64,000 nt of DNA. It comes from DASXKD01 sp963703605. GTDB taxonomy: Bacteria > Actinomycetota > Actinomycetes > Streptosporangiales > Streptosporangiaceae. Below, one piece after another: positions 16,338-24,386 of the stretch. Every line of letters starts with the position of its first letter. The stretch's first letter is position 1. Made by a program: the position numbers and the translations under genes. Location: the NCBI GenBank assembly GCA_963703605.1, contig CAVPFC010000046.1:1-64000 (forward strand), read 5' to 3'. The notes under the pieces are model-generated. The model worked only from the letters and a program-made list of their open reading frames with translations, did not search any database and was not told the DNA's origin.

Positions 16338-18338
16338 ATGAAGGAGCCCACCTTGGCTGGCCAGCCGCTTCGTATCGACCTTGCCGGAAGCGAGCATGCG
16401 GTGGCGGCCGGTACGACGGCGGGGGAGGCTCTCGGCATTCTGGGCAAAAGCGCAAAAGGTGGGCCGGGTTCGGCTCTGGTAGTGGCGCGGGTCAACGGAG
16501 ATTTGCGGGACCTGGCGGCACCCCTTGCCGACGGCGACATTGTCGAGCCCATCTACAGCGACAGCGAAGAAGGCCTCAGCGTTCTGCGCCATTCGGCGGC
16601 TCACGTCATGGCGCAGGCCGTTCAGCGCCTGTTTCCCGAGGCGAAGCTGGGAATCGGGCCACCGATAACCAACGGCTTCTACTACGACTTCGACGTGGCG
16701 ACGCCGTTCAGTCCCGAAGATCTCCTTGCTATCGAGCGGGAGATGAACGACATCGTCGCCCAGGGCCAGCGCTTCTCCCGGCGCGCGGTGACCGACGAGG
16801 ACGCGCGCACCGAACTGGCCGCCGAGCCTTACAAGCTGGAGCTGATAGGCATCAAGGGCAGCCCCAAGGGAGCCGAGTCAACCGAGGTTGGTGGCAGCGA
16901 GCTGACCATCTACGACAACCTCGACTCCGCGACCGGGGAGCTGTGCTGGAAGGACCTGTGCCGTGGGCCGCACGTGCCGACCACCGGCTTTGTCAAGGCG
17001 TTCAAACTGATGCGCAGCGGCGGCGCTTACTGGCGTGGCAGTGAGGAAAACCCGCAGCTCCAGCGTATTTATGGCACTGCGTGGCAGACAAAGGACGCGC
17101 TGAAAGACTACCTGCACATGCTCGCCGAGGCGGAGCGGCGCGACCACCGGCGGATCGGGACCGATCTCGACCTCTTCTCCACCCAACCGGAGGTCGGGGC
17201 CGGATTGGCGATCTTTCATCCGAAGGGCGCCATGGTCCGGACCATCATCGAGGACCACTCGCGCCGCAGGCACGCGGCCGCGGGCTACCAGTTCGTCACC
17301 AGCCCGCATATCGCGAAGGCTTCCCTGTTCGAAACCTCAGGCCATCTCCAGTGGTATGCGGCCTCGATGTTCCCGCCGTTTGAGATGGAAGGCGAGCAGT
17401 ACTACCTGAAGCCGATGAACTGCCCGTTCCATATCCTCGTCTACAAGTCGCACGGAAGGTCGTATCGAGAGCTTCCGCTGCGGTTGTTCGAGCTGGGCAC
17501 GGTATACCGGTACGAAAAGTCGGGAGTGCTGCACGGCCTGACCCGGGTACGCGGGTTCACCCAGGACGACTCGCACATCTTCGTCGCCCCGGAGCAACTG
17601 GCGGAGGAACTCGCCAGCTTGCTGCACTTCGTCGTCGGCATGTTCCGGGACTTCGGTCTCACCGAATTCGAGGCGGAACTCGCCACCCGGCCGGAACACT
17701 ACGTCGGCGACCTTCAGGAGTGGGCCGAGGCCGAGGCGGCGCTGCGCCACGCCATCGACGCATCGGGGCTGCCCTACGTGGTGGCGGAGGGGGAGGGCGC
17801 CTTCTACGCCCCGAAGATCGACGTGCACATCCGGGACGCGATCGGGCGCCGCTGGCAGCTTTCGACCCTCCAGGTCGATCTCCAGGAACCGGTCCGGTTC
17901 GAGATGGAGTACCAGGCCGCCGACGGCACGCGGCGCCGTCCTTACATGATCCACCGAACCCTGCTCGGTTCCATGGAGCGGTTCTTCGGGATCCTGGTCG
18001 AGCACTACGTCGGCGCCTTCCCACCGTGGCTGGCCCCGGTCCAGGTGGTTGCGATACCGGTCACCACGGCGCACGTTCCCTACCTGGAGGAAGTGGCCGC
18101 ACGGCTCCGGGAGCACGGGATCCGCGTCGAGGTGGACGCGAGCGACGACAGGATGCAGAAAAAGATCAGGAACGCGCAGCGGGAGAAGGTCCCGTACATG
18201 ATGATCGCCGGGGATGAAGACGTGCGGAAGAGCGCCGTCTCCTTCCGGTACCGGAACGGGGACCAGAAGAACGGGCTGTCGGTCGAAGAGGCGATCGCCG
18301 AGATCGTCTCCGCGGTCGAGAGCCGCGCCCAGGTCTGA
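16338..18338 (+). CDS. thrS: threonyl-tRNA synthetase
   Basis: 666 residues, full length: TGS domain (about 1-65), N2 editing domain with HSAAHVMAQA and the CRGPHVP motif, then class II catalytic core and anticodon-binding domain. Zinc ligands are present: Cys 362 in KPMNCPFH, His 413 in TQDDSH and His 539 in MIHRTLLGS. It charges tRNA-Thr. The C terminus ends three bases before the stop of the convergent deacylase gene. More A/T-ending codons are used than in the purine genes. It may be the housekeeping enzyme or an acquired, possibly inhibitor-resistant copy; sequence alone does not decide. Confidence 0.93.
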   Translation: MKEPTLAGQPLRIDLAGSEHAVAAGTTAGEALGILGKSAKGGPGSALVVARVNGDLRDLAAPLADGDIVEPIYSDSEEGLSVLRHSAAHVMAQAVQRLFPEAKLGIGPPITNGFYYDFDVATPFSPEDLLAIEREMNDIVAQGQRFSRRAVTDEDARTELAAEPYKLELIGIKGSPKGAESTEVGGSELTIYDNLDSATGELCWKDLCRGPHVPTTGFVKAFKLMRSGGAYWRGSEENPQLQRIYGTAWQTKDALKDYLHMLAEAERRDHRRIGTDLDLFSTQPEVGAGLAIFHPKGAMVRTIIEDHSRRRHAAAGYQFVTSPHIAKASLFETSGHLQWYAASMFPPFEMEGEQYYLKPMNCPFHILVYKSHGRSYRELPLRLFELGTVYRYEKSGVLHGLTRVRGFTQDDSHIFVAPEQLAEELASLLHFVVGMFRDFGLTEFEAELATRPEHYVGDLQEWAEAEAALRHAIDASGLPYVVAEGEGAFYAPKIDVHIRDAIGRRWQLSTLQVDLQEPVRFEMEYQAADGTRRRPYMIHRTLLGSMERFFGILVEHYVGAFPPWLAPVQVVAIPVTTAHVPYLEEVAARLREHGIRVEVDASDDRMQKKIRNAQREKVPYMMIAGDEDVRKSAVSFRYRNGDQKNGLSVEEAIAEIVSAVESRAQV

Positions 18339-18341
18339 GCC

Positions 18342-18809
18342 CTACTGGTACAGGAGCGGCTGCTCCAGCGTTTCGATCAGCTTCGGGTCCACGGCTATCG
18401 ATGTCGTCAGGGACCCGGCGTTGAAGTAGATCTCGTCCTCGGTCAGCAGATCCTTGTCGAGCAGCAACTGCAAGCCGTACAGCCGGCCGAGGGGAGGCAG
18501 CTCGCCGAAGCCGCATCCCGTGGTCTCTTCGAGCTGGCGTGCGGTGCCAAGCCGGACCTCCGCGGCGCTGATCAGGCGCGCGACGCGGTCGAGATCGCCA
18601 CGCTTCTGGGCTTGCAGGGCGAGCACCACGAAGCCTTTTTCGCCGGGCTTCTTGTATCGGATGAAAAGAGCCTTAGCCTGCTGTTCGTAACGGGTGCCAA
18701 GCGTCTCATGGTACTCGTCGGCCGAACCCGCCGCGGGGTGCTCTATAAGCCGGTACTTTATGCCGTTCTCATCCAAATACGACTGGATTTTCTCAAGCGC
18801 AGGATTCAT
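18342..18809 (-). CDS. YbaK/ProXp-family aminoacyl-tRNA deacylase
   Basis: 155 residues. The fold and the conserved Lys (Lys 46 in QQAKALFIRYK), LALQAQKRGDLDRVARLI and the GFGELPPLG segment match YbaK/ProXp proteins, which hydrolyse mischarged tRNAs in trans. The specific tRNA cannot be assigned. AAGGAGA precedes the ATG at 18809; an in-frame GTG nine codons upstream is less likely. It is the last gene of a minus-strand set with the PP-loop enzyme and the oxygenase, and convergent with thrS. A trans-editing factor beside a synthetase and amino-acid-modifying enzymes suggests protection against a misincorporated product (inference). Confidence 0.8.
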   Translation of the reverse strand: MNPALEKIQSYLDENGIKYRLIEHPAAGSADEYHETLGTRYEQQAKALFIRYKKPGEKGFVVLALQAQKRGDLDRVARLISAAEVRLGTARQLEETTGCGFGELPPLGRLYGLQLLLDKDLLTEDEIYFNAGSLTTSIAVDPKLIETLEQPLLYQ

Positions 18810-18839
18810 ATCCCGCTCTCCTTTCCCCGTCACCAAGTA

Positions 18840-20051
18840 CTAGGACTCTAGCACGCTCCGTGAAAGCATGCTTATGGTATCGACATTAGCCGCAGTGGCC
18901 GCGCCCATGACGGCCATCCCCAGGGCGCTATCGGTGCCCATATCCAGCCTGGCGGCAACCCGGCTGACAAATGCCGAGCCAGGGCCGAGCGTAACGCCCA
19001 CCACTCCCGTCACGGGGCGGGACATCTGCTGCACGAAATCTCCCATCGCCCGGGCCAGGTCTGAGTACCATCCGCCGCGGACGGCAAGACCCGTCCACTC
19101 GCCGTCGATCACATGCTTGACCCTTAGTTCCTCCGCCGTGAGCGTGACCTGCTCCAGGTGTTTGCGCGCGGCGAGAATCACCGCCGCTCCGGGCGCTTCC
19201 CGCACCTCATGGTTCTTCACCCCGAGCGCCGTGTCCTCGACGCCATTGAAACGCCCCACCCCGAACCGGCCAGCGCGCTCGTTCAGGTCCAGCACGAGTT
19301 CGTCCAGGGCGCGCGGCTCCCCGTTGACGGCTACCGGCAAGCCCATGCGAAATTCCAGGTCAAGGACCAGCTCCTCACGGGGTGCCGCGAGCGGGCTACG
19401 GGTCCACACGAACACGTGCTCGGGCACCGCGCTGGCCACCGAGTCAAGCTCACCATTTTCGATGACTCGCGCCCAAATATTTTGGTCGACGCTGTAAATC
19501 GAGCGCTCGGGCATGCCTGCGTCCATCAGCTGCGCGAGCTTCTCCGCCCTGGGCACGTTGTCGTCAAGGAAAGGGTTCCCGATGAGCAGGTCGGGGGCCA
19601 GCACCCGCAGCGAGTTGTTGAACCTGGCACAGCTGTTCTGATGGGGCCCCGCGGTGTGCACGACCGTGTCCGCACCCGTTTCCCGCGCCACGGCAACCGC
19701 CTTCGCGGCCATCAGCGGGCGGCTGAGCGACGACGAGACCGGGAATACGCCCTGGTAGCGTGCGTCAGCGTTGATCGCGCCCGCCACATAGTCGCGGGCG
19801 AACTCCGCCGTCGCCTCGACATGGCGGTAGTCCGCCCCAAGCGCTCCGGCCAGCTTTTCGGAGCCGGCCGCCGGGTCCGCCCCGCCGCCGCTGAGGCCGA
19901 CCTCAAGGGCCGTCACCGCGACCGAGTTCGCCTGCGCCCACCAGAGGAAGTAACTGCTGTCAATTCCTCCCGAATAGAGCAGGACGCAGTTGCGGGAACG
20001 TCGCTTGACCGCGTCAAGGGACGTCAGCAATCCATGAGGATCAAACCTCAT
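18840..20051 (-). CDS. argininosuccinate synthase-like PP-loop ligase
   Basis: 403 residues. The PP-loop SGGIDSS (27-33) differs from the usual SGGLDTS of ArgG. The rest follows ArgG: YSVDQNIWARVIENGELD (185-201), a GLPVAVNG strand, LNERAGRFGVGRFNGVED, a KNHEVREAPGA strand and a C-terminal VTGVVGVTLGPG. Where ArgG has the aspartate-binding TGKGNDQVRFE, this protein has AGPHQNSCARFN, so the co-substrate may not be aspartate. It likely adenylates a ureido or carboxyl group. GGAGG is eight bases before the ATG at 20051. It follows the oxygenase gene by 15 bases. Probably a specialised paralogue, not the arginine pathway enzyme. Confidence 0.75.
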   Translation of the reverse strand: MRFDPHGLLTSLDAVKRRSRNCVLLYSGGIDSSYFLWWAQANSVAVTALEVGLSGGGADPAAGSEKLAGALGADYRHVEATAEFARDYVAGAINADARYQGVFPVSSSLSRPLMAAKAVAVARETGADTVVHTAGPHQNSCARFNNSLRVLAPDLLIGNPFLDDNVPRAEKLAQLMDAGMPERSIYSVDQNIWARVIENGELDSVASAVPEHVFVWTRSPLAAPREELVLDLEFRMGLPVAVNGEPRALDELVLDLNERAGRFGVGRFNGVEDTALGVKNHEVREAPGAAVILAARKHLEQVTLTAEELRVKHVIDGEWTGLAVRGGWYSDLARAMGDFVQQMSRPVTGVVGVTLGPGSAFVSRVAARLDMGTDSALGMAVMGAATAANVDTISMLSRSVLES

Positions 20052-20066
20052 CCGCAACGCCTCCAG

Positions 20067-21038
20067 CTAGAAACAAAATGAGTGATAACCCGACAAGAAC
20101 TCCCGGAACTGCCACAGATCGGCCATGACCAGAGTCCTCAGCAGCCACCGGTCCGTTCCATCCAGCCTCGGCTGGAACTCTTTGCGGCCATGCAGCAGTT
20201 TGCGGTTGTCAATGATCAGCAGATCGCCCGCCTCCAGGTCGACATCAAAGGAGCACTCGGCGATGATGTCATTCACCCGCATTAAGGTGTCACGGGCCCC
20301 GGGCGTTATCGCTGTCATGTCGGAAACCTCGGCGCAAATTTGCGGCGCGTTCCCGGATTCGTCCAGTACGGCCATGAGGCCGCCACGGAACTTATTGTCG
20401 CCGAAGGACCTCGGCGACCGTGCCCAGAAGAGTCGGCGGCTGAGGATCTCCTTCATGTCGCCGGGGCACCGGGCCAGGACATCGGAAGCCCGGGCCAGCA
20501 TCGTGCTCGCTATCGTGTTGTTACCGGGCCGCACGCAATAAAGGCTCACGAAGCTTGGGATCACCGGATAAAGGTGCACAGTTTCGGTGTGCATGGGAAG
20601 GTGCCGGGCACCTCTGCTCGAGGCATGGCCGGCGCCGCCGGCCGTCGGCATGACCGAGCAGATCGGGCTCCCGTCGTACTCACCCCGGTACGACATCGGC
20701 TCACCGACTATCCGGGCAAGCCCCAGCAGGACACCGGATGCGACGGGAACCAGCTTTTGAATCTCTTTTACCTGTGCCGTCGGCGTGTCCGGGATCACCG
20801 CATCCAGGGGAAGGCCCTTGACGAGCACATGGCCGGGGTGCTCGATCTCGCGAAGCGCTACGATACCAGAAAGAACACGCGAAGGAAGAGCCCCGGTCAA
20901 AATACCATATCCGTAGTGAAGAACGGACTCATAACTAAACGGTGCGGCCTCGGCGAGATAAGTGGCCACCGCGGCATTCAGCTTGTCACGCTCTGGCGAA
21001 GTGAGGGAGAGTGCCCCGGTGAGGCTGAGTTGCGTCAT
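20067..21038 (-). CDS. Fe(II)/2-oxoglutarate oxygenase, VioC/AsnO-like amino-acid hydroxylase
   Basis: 323 residues of the TauD/clavaminate-synthase group. Iron ligands: His 150 and Glu 152 in MHTETVHLYP and His 283 in NRKLLHGR. Arg 301 in DRWLLR would bind 2-oxoglutarate. The HxE rather than HxD motif, LYCVRPGNN and the HGRKEFQPRLDGTDRWLLR ending are characteristic of the arginine/asparagine beta-hydroxylase branch (VioC, OrfP, AsnO). The substrate is unknown. ATG at 21038 lies after a G run; it is the first gene of the three-gene minus-strand set. Non-adenylated free amino acid as substrate is the simplest reading. Confidence 0.82.
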   Translation of the reverse strand: MTQLSLTGALSLTSPERDKLNAAVATYLAEAAPFSYESVLHYGYGILTGALPSRVLSGIVALREIEHPGHVLVKGLPLDAVIPDTPTAQVKEIQKLVPVASGVLLGLARIVGEPMSYRGEYDGSPICSVMPTAGGAGHASSRGARHLPMHTETVHLYPVIPSFVSLYCVRPGNNTIASTMLARASDVLARCPGDMKEILSRRLFWARSPRSFGDNKFRGGLMAVLDESGNAPQICAEVSDMTAITPGARDTLMRVNDIIAECSFDVDLEAGDLLIIDNRKLLHGRKEFQPRLDGTDRWLLRTLVMADLWQFREFLSGYHSFCF

Positions 21039-21297
21039 GGCCCCCCCAGACTCCGGCGTGCTTCCGCGCCATCGTACCTGGCCAGGGCAGGAGCGTAAAG
21101 GGAAATCGATACGCCGCGGGCATCCAGGGCCGGTGGCCATCTCTGGGAGAGCGGCCGGCTCCTTCCCCCGATTCGGATGTCGCCGCACCCTTAACGCGGC
21201 GTCAGCGGCCGAGTTAACGGGAGCGGAGTGCCTGGAGTGAGGCCTTACGCGATGTGGTCAGCGCGAGTACGATAGGCGCAGGGGAGGGCGTGACGGT
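21039..21297. promoter_or_regulatory. divergent region between oxygenase and NTPase-TPR genes
   Basis: No gene. TTACGC at 21245 and TACGAT at 21268 form a possible plus-strand promoter with 17-base spacing. Nothing comparable was found for the minus-strand gene. Confidence 0.35.
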
Positions 21298-23685
21298 ATG
21301 GGTGATACTGCCGCTGAGCCGCCCGAAGAACGGGCATCCGGTAAGGGCCGTAGTGCACGTACAGCCATGTGGGCGGTGCTCGTGCCGTCCGCCGCCGCGA
21401 TCGCCGCTGGCGGTAGTCAGTTGGTGGGCCTCTACAAGTCACCGGTATGGCTTTCCGTTGTGCTGATCTCTGCCGGCGCCTTGGGTGCGGGCGCGGCGCC
21501 ATTATTGCAGGCGAAGGCCGCCAAGAGCAGCCAGGACGACGAGGACCGTAAGCGGGCGGAAGAACGTGCCGCCAGCGAACGATCGCGCCGGCAGCGCGCG
21601 ATAAGGGATCTCGTCGCGATCCACGGAGCGCCCGCCGATACCTTGCCAAGGGTGCGGGACATCAATCCCTACGGGGTTTTCGGCGTGTCCCGCTCCATTC
21701 GGGCGGCCCAGGACAGCGCTGAACCCTATGCGCACCGGGAAGTGGATGCGGCAATAGACGAGGAGCTGCGGCGCTCCTCGTTCATCATCATCGTGGGAGA
21801 CTCGAAGTCAGGAAAGTCCCGCACCGGGTACGAGGCGATGCTCCGCAACTACCCGGGCTCTCAGATCCTCGTGCCATCGGCCCGCCCGCGGGGCTTGCGT
21901 GACCTTTTCGAACTGGCACCGCCGGCCTGGACGGTGACGCAGGACCCGGTCCTGCTCTGGCTCGACGACATCGAGCGCTACCTTAGCGGCTCTAACGGCC
22001 TGGACGCCACGTTCCTCGATCAGATTGAAGGCCTGGAGACCAGGATAGTAATGATCGGGACGCTGACCAGCAAACGGCGCGACAGCTTTATGCAAGCGCA
22101 GGGAGAGGTCGGCCGGGCGACAAGGATGGTGCTCGAAAAGGCGGCTCAGATCTGGATGGAGCCGCGCCTCACCGACGCGGAATATTCCGCCGCACAGGAG
22201 CTGTACCCGGACTTGGCCGTGGAGCGGGCCTTCGCGGAGCAGCTTGTGGCCGCCTCCACGCTCAAACGGAAGTATTTCGACGGGCGGCAGGCGGCGCCGG
22301 TTGGCTGGGCCATAGTCCAGACGGCATGCGACTGGCGGAGAATTGGATTTACCCGGCCAATAAAGGAGGGCGAGCTCAAGAAGCTCTACGCCATCTACCT
22401 GAGCGCCCGGCCGGATATCGACCCGAGCGATCGCCTCTTCACGGACGGGCTCCGGTGGGCGCGCGAACCGGTCGCCGCCGAGTCTGCCCTGCTGCGCCGT
22501 GTCGGGACGAACTCCCAGCCGCTCTTTGCCATTTTCGACTACATCGTCGCTCTCGCCGACGGCCAGGGGGACAGCGCATACCGCCCGATCCCGGATGAGT
22601 ACTGGACAGGCGGAATTCAGCTTGCCCAGCCCCTGGAGATCGTCGATATAGGCACCACGGCGCTCAGCCGCTCGAGCTATGAGATGGCGCGGCAGGCCTT
22701 CGACCGCGCGATCGACTCCGGTGACACCGCGGCAGCCGCGCTGGCCGCGAATGAGCTTGGCCTCATGCTGGAGATGAACGAGCACGACGAGGTGATCGCG
22801 GAGAGGCTCTACCGCCAGGCGATGGCCTCCGGCGACTTCGGGGAAGGAAACGCCTGGGCCGCGAACAATCTCGGCAATCTGCTTGCCCGGCAAGGCAAGA
22901 TAGATGAGGCGATGGAGATGTACCAGGCCGCCATCATTCCCGAGAACACCCAGCACTCGATTCCCGCGAACAGCCTCGGGCAGCACCTGCTGGAAAAGGG
23001 AGACGTGGCGGGGGCCAAGGAGAACTTCAAGATCGCCATGCGCTCGGGGCAGACCTTCGGATCGGTGACCCTCGCCGCGCTGAACCTCGGTTCGGTGCTC
23101 GAGTCCGAGGGAGACAAGCAGGGCGCCGCCGATGCCTGGCAGTTCGCGATGGAGCACCCCTATCACCCTCCCGCCGCCGGGGAGGCCGGTTTGCTGCTGG
23201 GCGACCTGTGCTCCGGGGAGGGGCTGACCGACGCCGCCAAGGAGGTCTACCAGGTGGTGCTCGACAGCGGCTGGTATGACCCCTGCGCCGCCCTCGCTGC
23301 GCAGCGGCTGGCCGGGATCTACGCCGCCGAAGGGGACACCGGGCAGGCACGCGCCATGTACCGGCGCGCGGCGGTCGAGCAGAATCCCGAGCTTGCGCTG
23401 AGCGCGCTGAAACTGGGCCAGCTGCTGCTGGGGGACGGGGCGCGGGCGGAAGCCATGCATTACTTCGGGCTCGCCGCGGACGCCGGGGAGCCCAAGCCGG
23501 AAGCGCGGGCCGCCGCGCTCGAGCTGGGCTGCCTGCTGCGGGAGGATCACGACCTGGACGGGGCGGAGGCGCGCCTGCGGTTCGCCGCCGCGGGGGAGCA
23601 AAGGGACGAGACGGCGGCCCGCGCGGCCGCGCAACTGGCCGCCCTGCGGCAGAGCCGGGATGCGGGGAGCACCCCCGCCACCTAG
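21298..23685 (+). CDS. membrane-anchored P-loop NTPase with TPR/Sel1-like repeats
   Basis: 795 residues. Two hydrophobic segments (about 23-45 and 50-72) are followed by a charged coiled-coil-like stretch (75-105). Then comes a P-loop domain: Walker A GDSKSGKS (167-174) and Walker B LLWLDD (219-224). The C-terminal half (about 450-785) is built from helical repeats of the TPR/Sel1 type with recurring LG.LL...G....A...Y..A. The order membrane anchor, NTPase, repeat sensor is STAND-like. No effector enzyme domain is seen. Function is unknown; signalling or defence are possible. Third-position GC rises towards its 3' end. Confidence 0.75.
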   Translation: MGDTAAEPPEERASGKGRSARTAMWAVLVPSAAAIAAGGSQLVGLYKSPVWLSVVLISAGALGAGAAPLLQAKAAKSSQDDEDRKRAEERAASERSRRQRAIRDLVAIHGAPADTLPRVRDINPYGVFGVSRSIRAAQDSAEPYAHREVDAAIDEELRRSSFIIIVGDSKSGKSRTGYEAMLRNYPGSQILVPSARPRGLRDLFELAPPAWTVTQDPVLLWLDDIERYLSGSNGLDATFLDQIEGLETRIVMIGTLTSKRRDSFMQAQGEVGRATRMVLEKAAQIWMEPRLTDAEYSAAQELYPDLAVERAFAEQLVAASTLKRKYFDGRQAAPVGWAIVQTACDWRRIGFTRPIKEGELKKLYAIYLSARPDIDPSDRLFTDGLRWAREPVAAESALLRRVGTNSQPLFAIFDYIVALADGQGDSAYRPIPDEYWTGGIQLAQPLEIVDIGTTALSRSSYEMARQAFDRAIDSGDTAAAALAANELGLMLEMNEHDEVIAERLYRQAMASGDFGEGNAWAANNLGNLLARQGKIDEAMEMYQAAIIPENTQHSIPANSLGQHLLEKGDVAGAKENFKIAMRSGQTFGSVTLAALNLGSVLESEGDKQGAADAWQFAMEHPYHPPAAGEAGLLLGDLCSGEGLTDAAKEVYQVVLDSGWYDPCAALAAQRLAGIYAAEGDTGQARAMYRRAAVEQNPELALSALKLGQLLLGDGARAEAMHYFGLAADAGEPKPEARAAALELGCLLREDHDLDGAEARLRFAAAGEQRDETAARAAAQLAALRQSRDAGSTPAT

Positions 23686-23721
23686 TGCTGCGCCCGTGGA
23701 CCAGCACTCTATGCTGCATCC

Positions 23722-24309
23722 ATGTCCAACCCGGTACCGGATGAGCCAGTGCACCGCGATGGGGCGGGCGTGCCCGACGGGTTCCGGCGGCTGTGGATGC
23801 CGCACCGCATGGCCTACATCAAGGGTGAGAACCGGGTGACCGGCGACGGTCCCGAGGGGTGCCCGTTCTGCCGGATCCCCAAGCTCGACGACGCCGAGGG
23901 GCTGATCGTCGCGCGCGGCGAGCTCGTGTACACGGTGATGAACCTGTACCCGTACAACGCGGGGCACGTCATGGTGTGCCCGTACCGGCACGTGGCCGAC
24001 TACACCGACCTCGACGAGCCGGAGACCGCCGAGCTGGCCGGGCACACCAAGCGGGCGATGCAGGCGCTGCGGGCCGCCTCCGGGGCGCAGGGGTTCAACA
24101 TCGGCATGAACATGGGCGGGGTCGCGGGCGCCGGGATCTCCGCGCACCTGCACCAGCACGTGGTGCCGCGCTGGGGCGGGGACACCAACTTCATGCCGGT
24201 GATCGCCGGCACCAAGGTGCTGCCCCAGCTCCTCAGCGACACCAGGGACCTGATCGCGTCCCACTGGCCGGCGACCGAAAACCAGGCAACCGTCCGCCGG
24301 GAGCATTGA
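23722..24309 (+). CDS. HIT-domain protein, Ap4A phosphorylase-like
   Basis: 195 residues. The histidine triad is HLHQHVV (142-148), preceded by NIGMNMGGVAGAGISAH. A CPFC pair (47-50) resembles the zinc site of actinobacterial HIT proteins related to the M. tuberculosis Ap4A phosphorylase. It would cleave dinucleoside polyphosphates or act on AMP conjugates. In other actinomycetes this gene directly follows thrS and precedes pgsA; here thrS is 5.4 kb away and a G1 peptidase and an EF-G gene intervene before pgsA. Confidence 0.88.
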   Translation: MSNPVPDEPVHRDGAGVPDGFRRLWMPHRMAYIKGENRVTGDGPEGCPFCRIPKLDDAEGLIVARGELVYTVMNLYPYNAGHVMVCPYRHVADYTDLDEPETAELAGHTKRAMQALRAASGAQGFNIGMNMGGVAGAGISAHLHQHVVPRWGGDTNFMPVIAGTKVLPQLLSDTRDLIASHWPATENQATVRREH

Positions 24310-24386
24310 CGGCAAAAATGCTGACAGTTACGTTCGGGGCACAGGCAGCTACCGATGGCCGCCCTTTCCCCGGAGAGGCAACACCC

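Noticed and set aside
21808..24315. 835-residue minus-strand frame opposite the NTPase-TPR and HIT genes
   Set aside because: His/Arg/Gly-rich antisense shadow typical of high-GC DNA; no domain match and both sense genes are convincing.
23859..24386. N-terminal extension of the G1 peptidase
   Set aside because: It overlaps the HIT gene in a shadow frame; a signal peptide begins cleanly at 24387.
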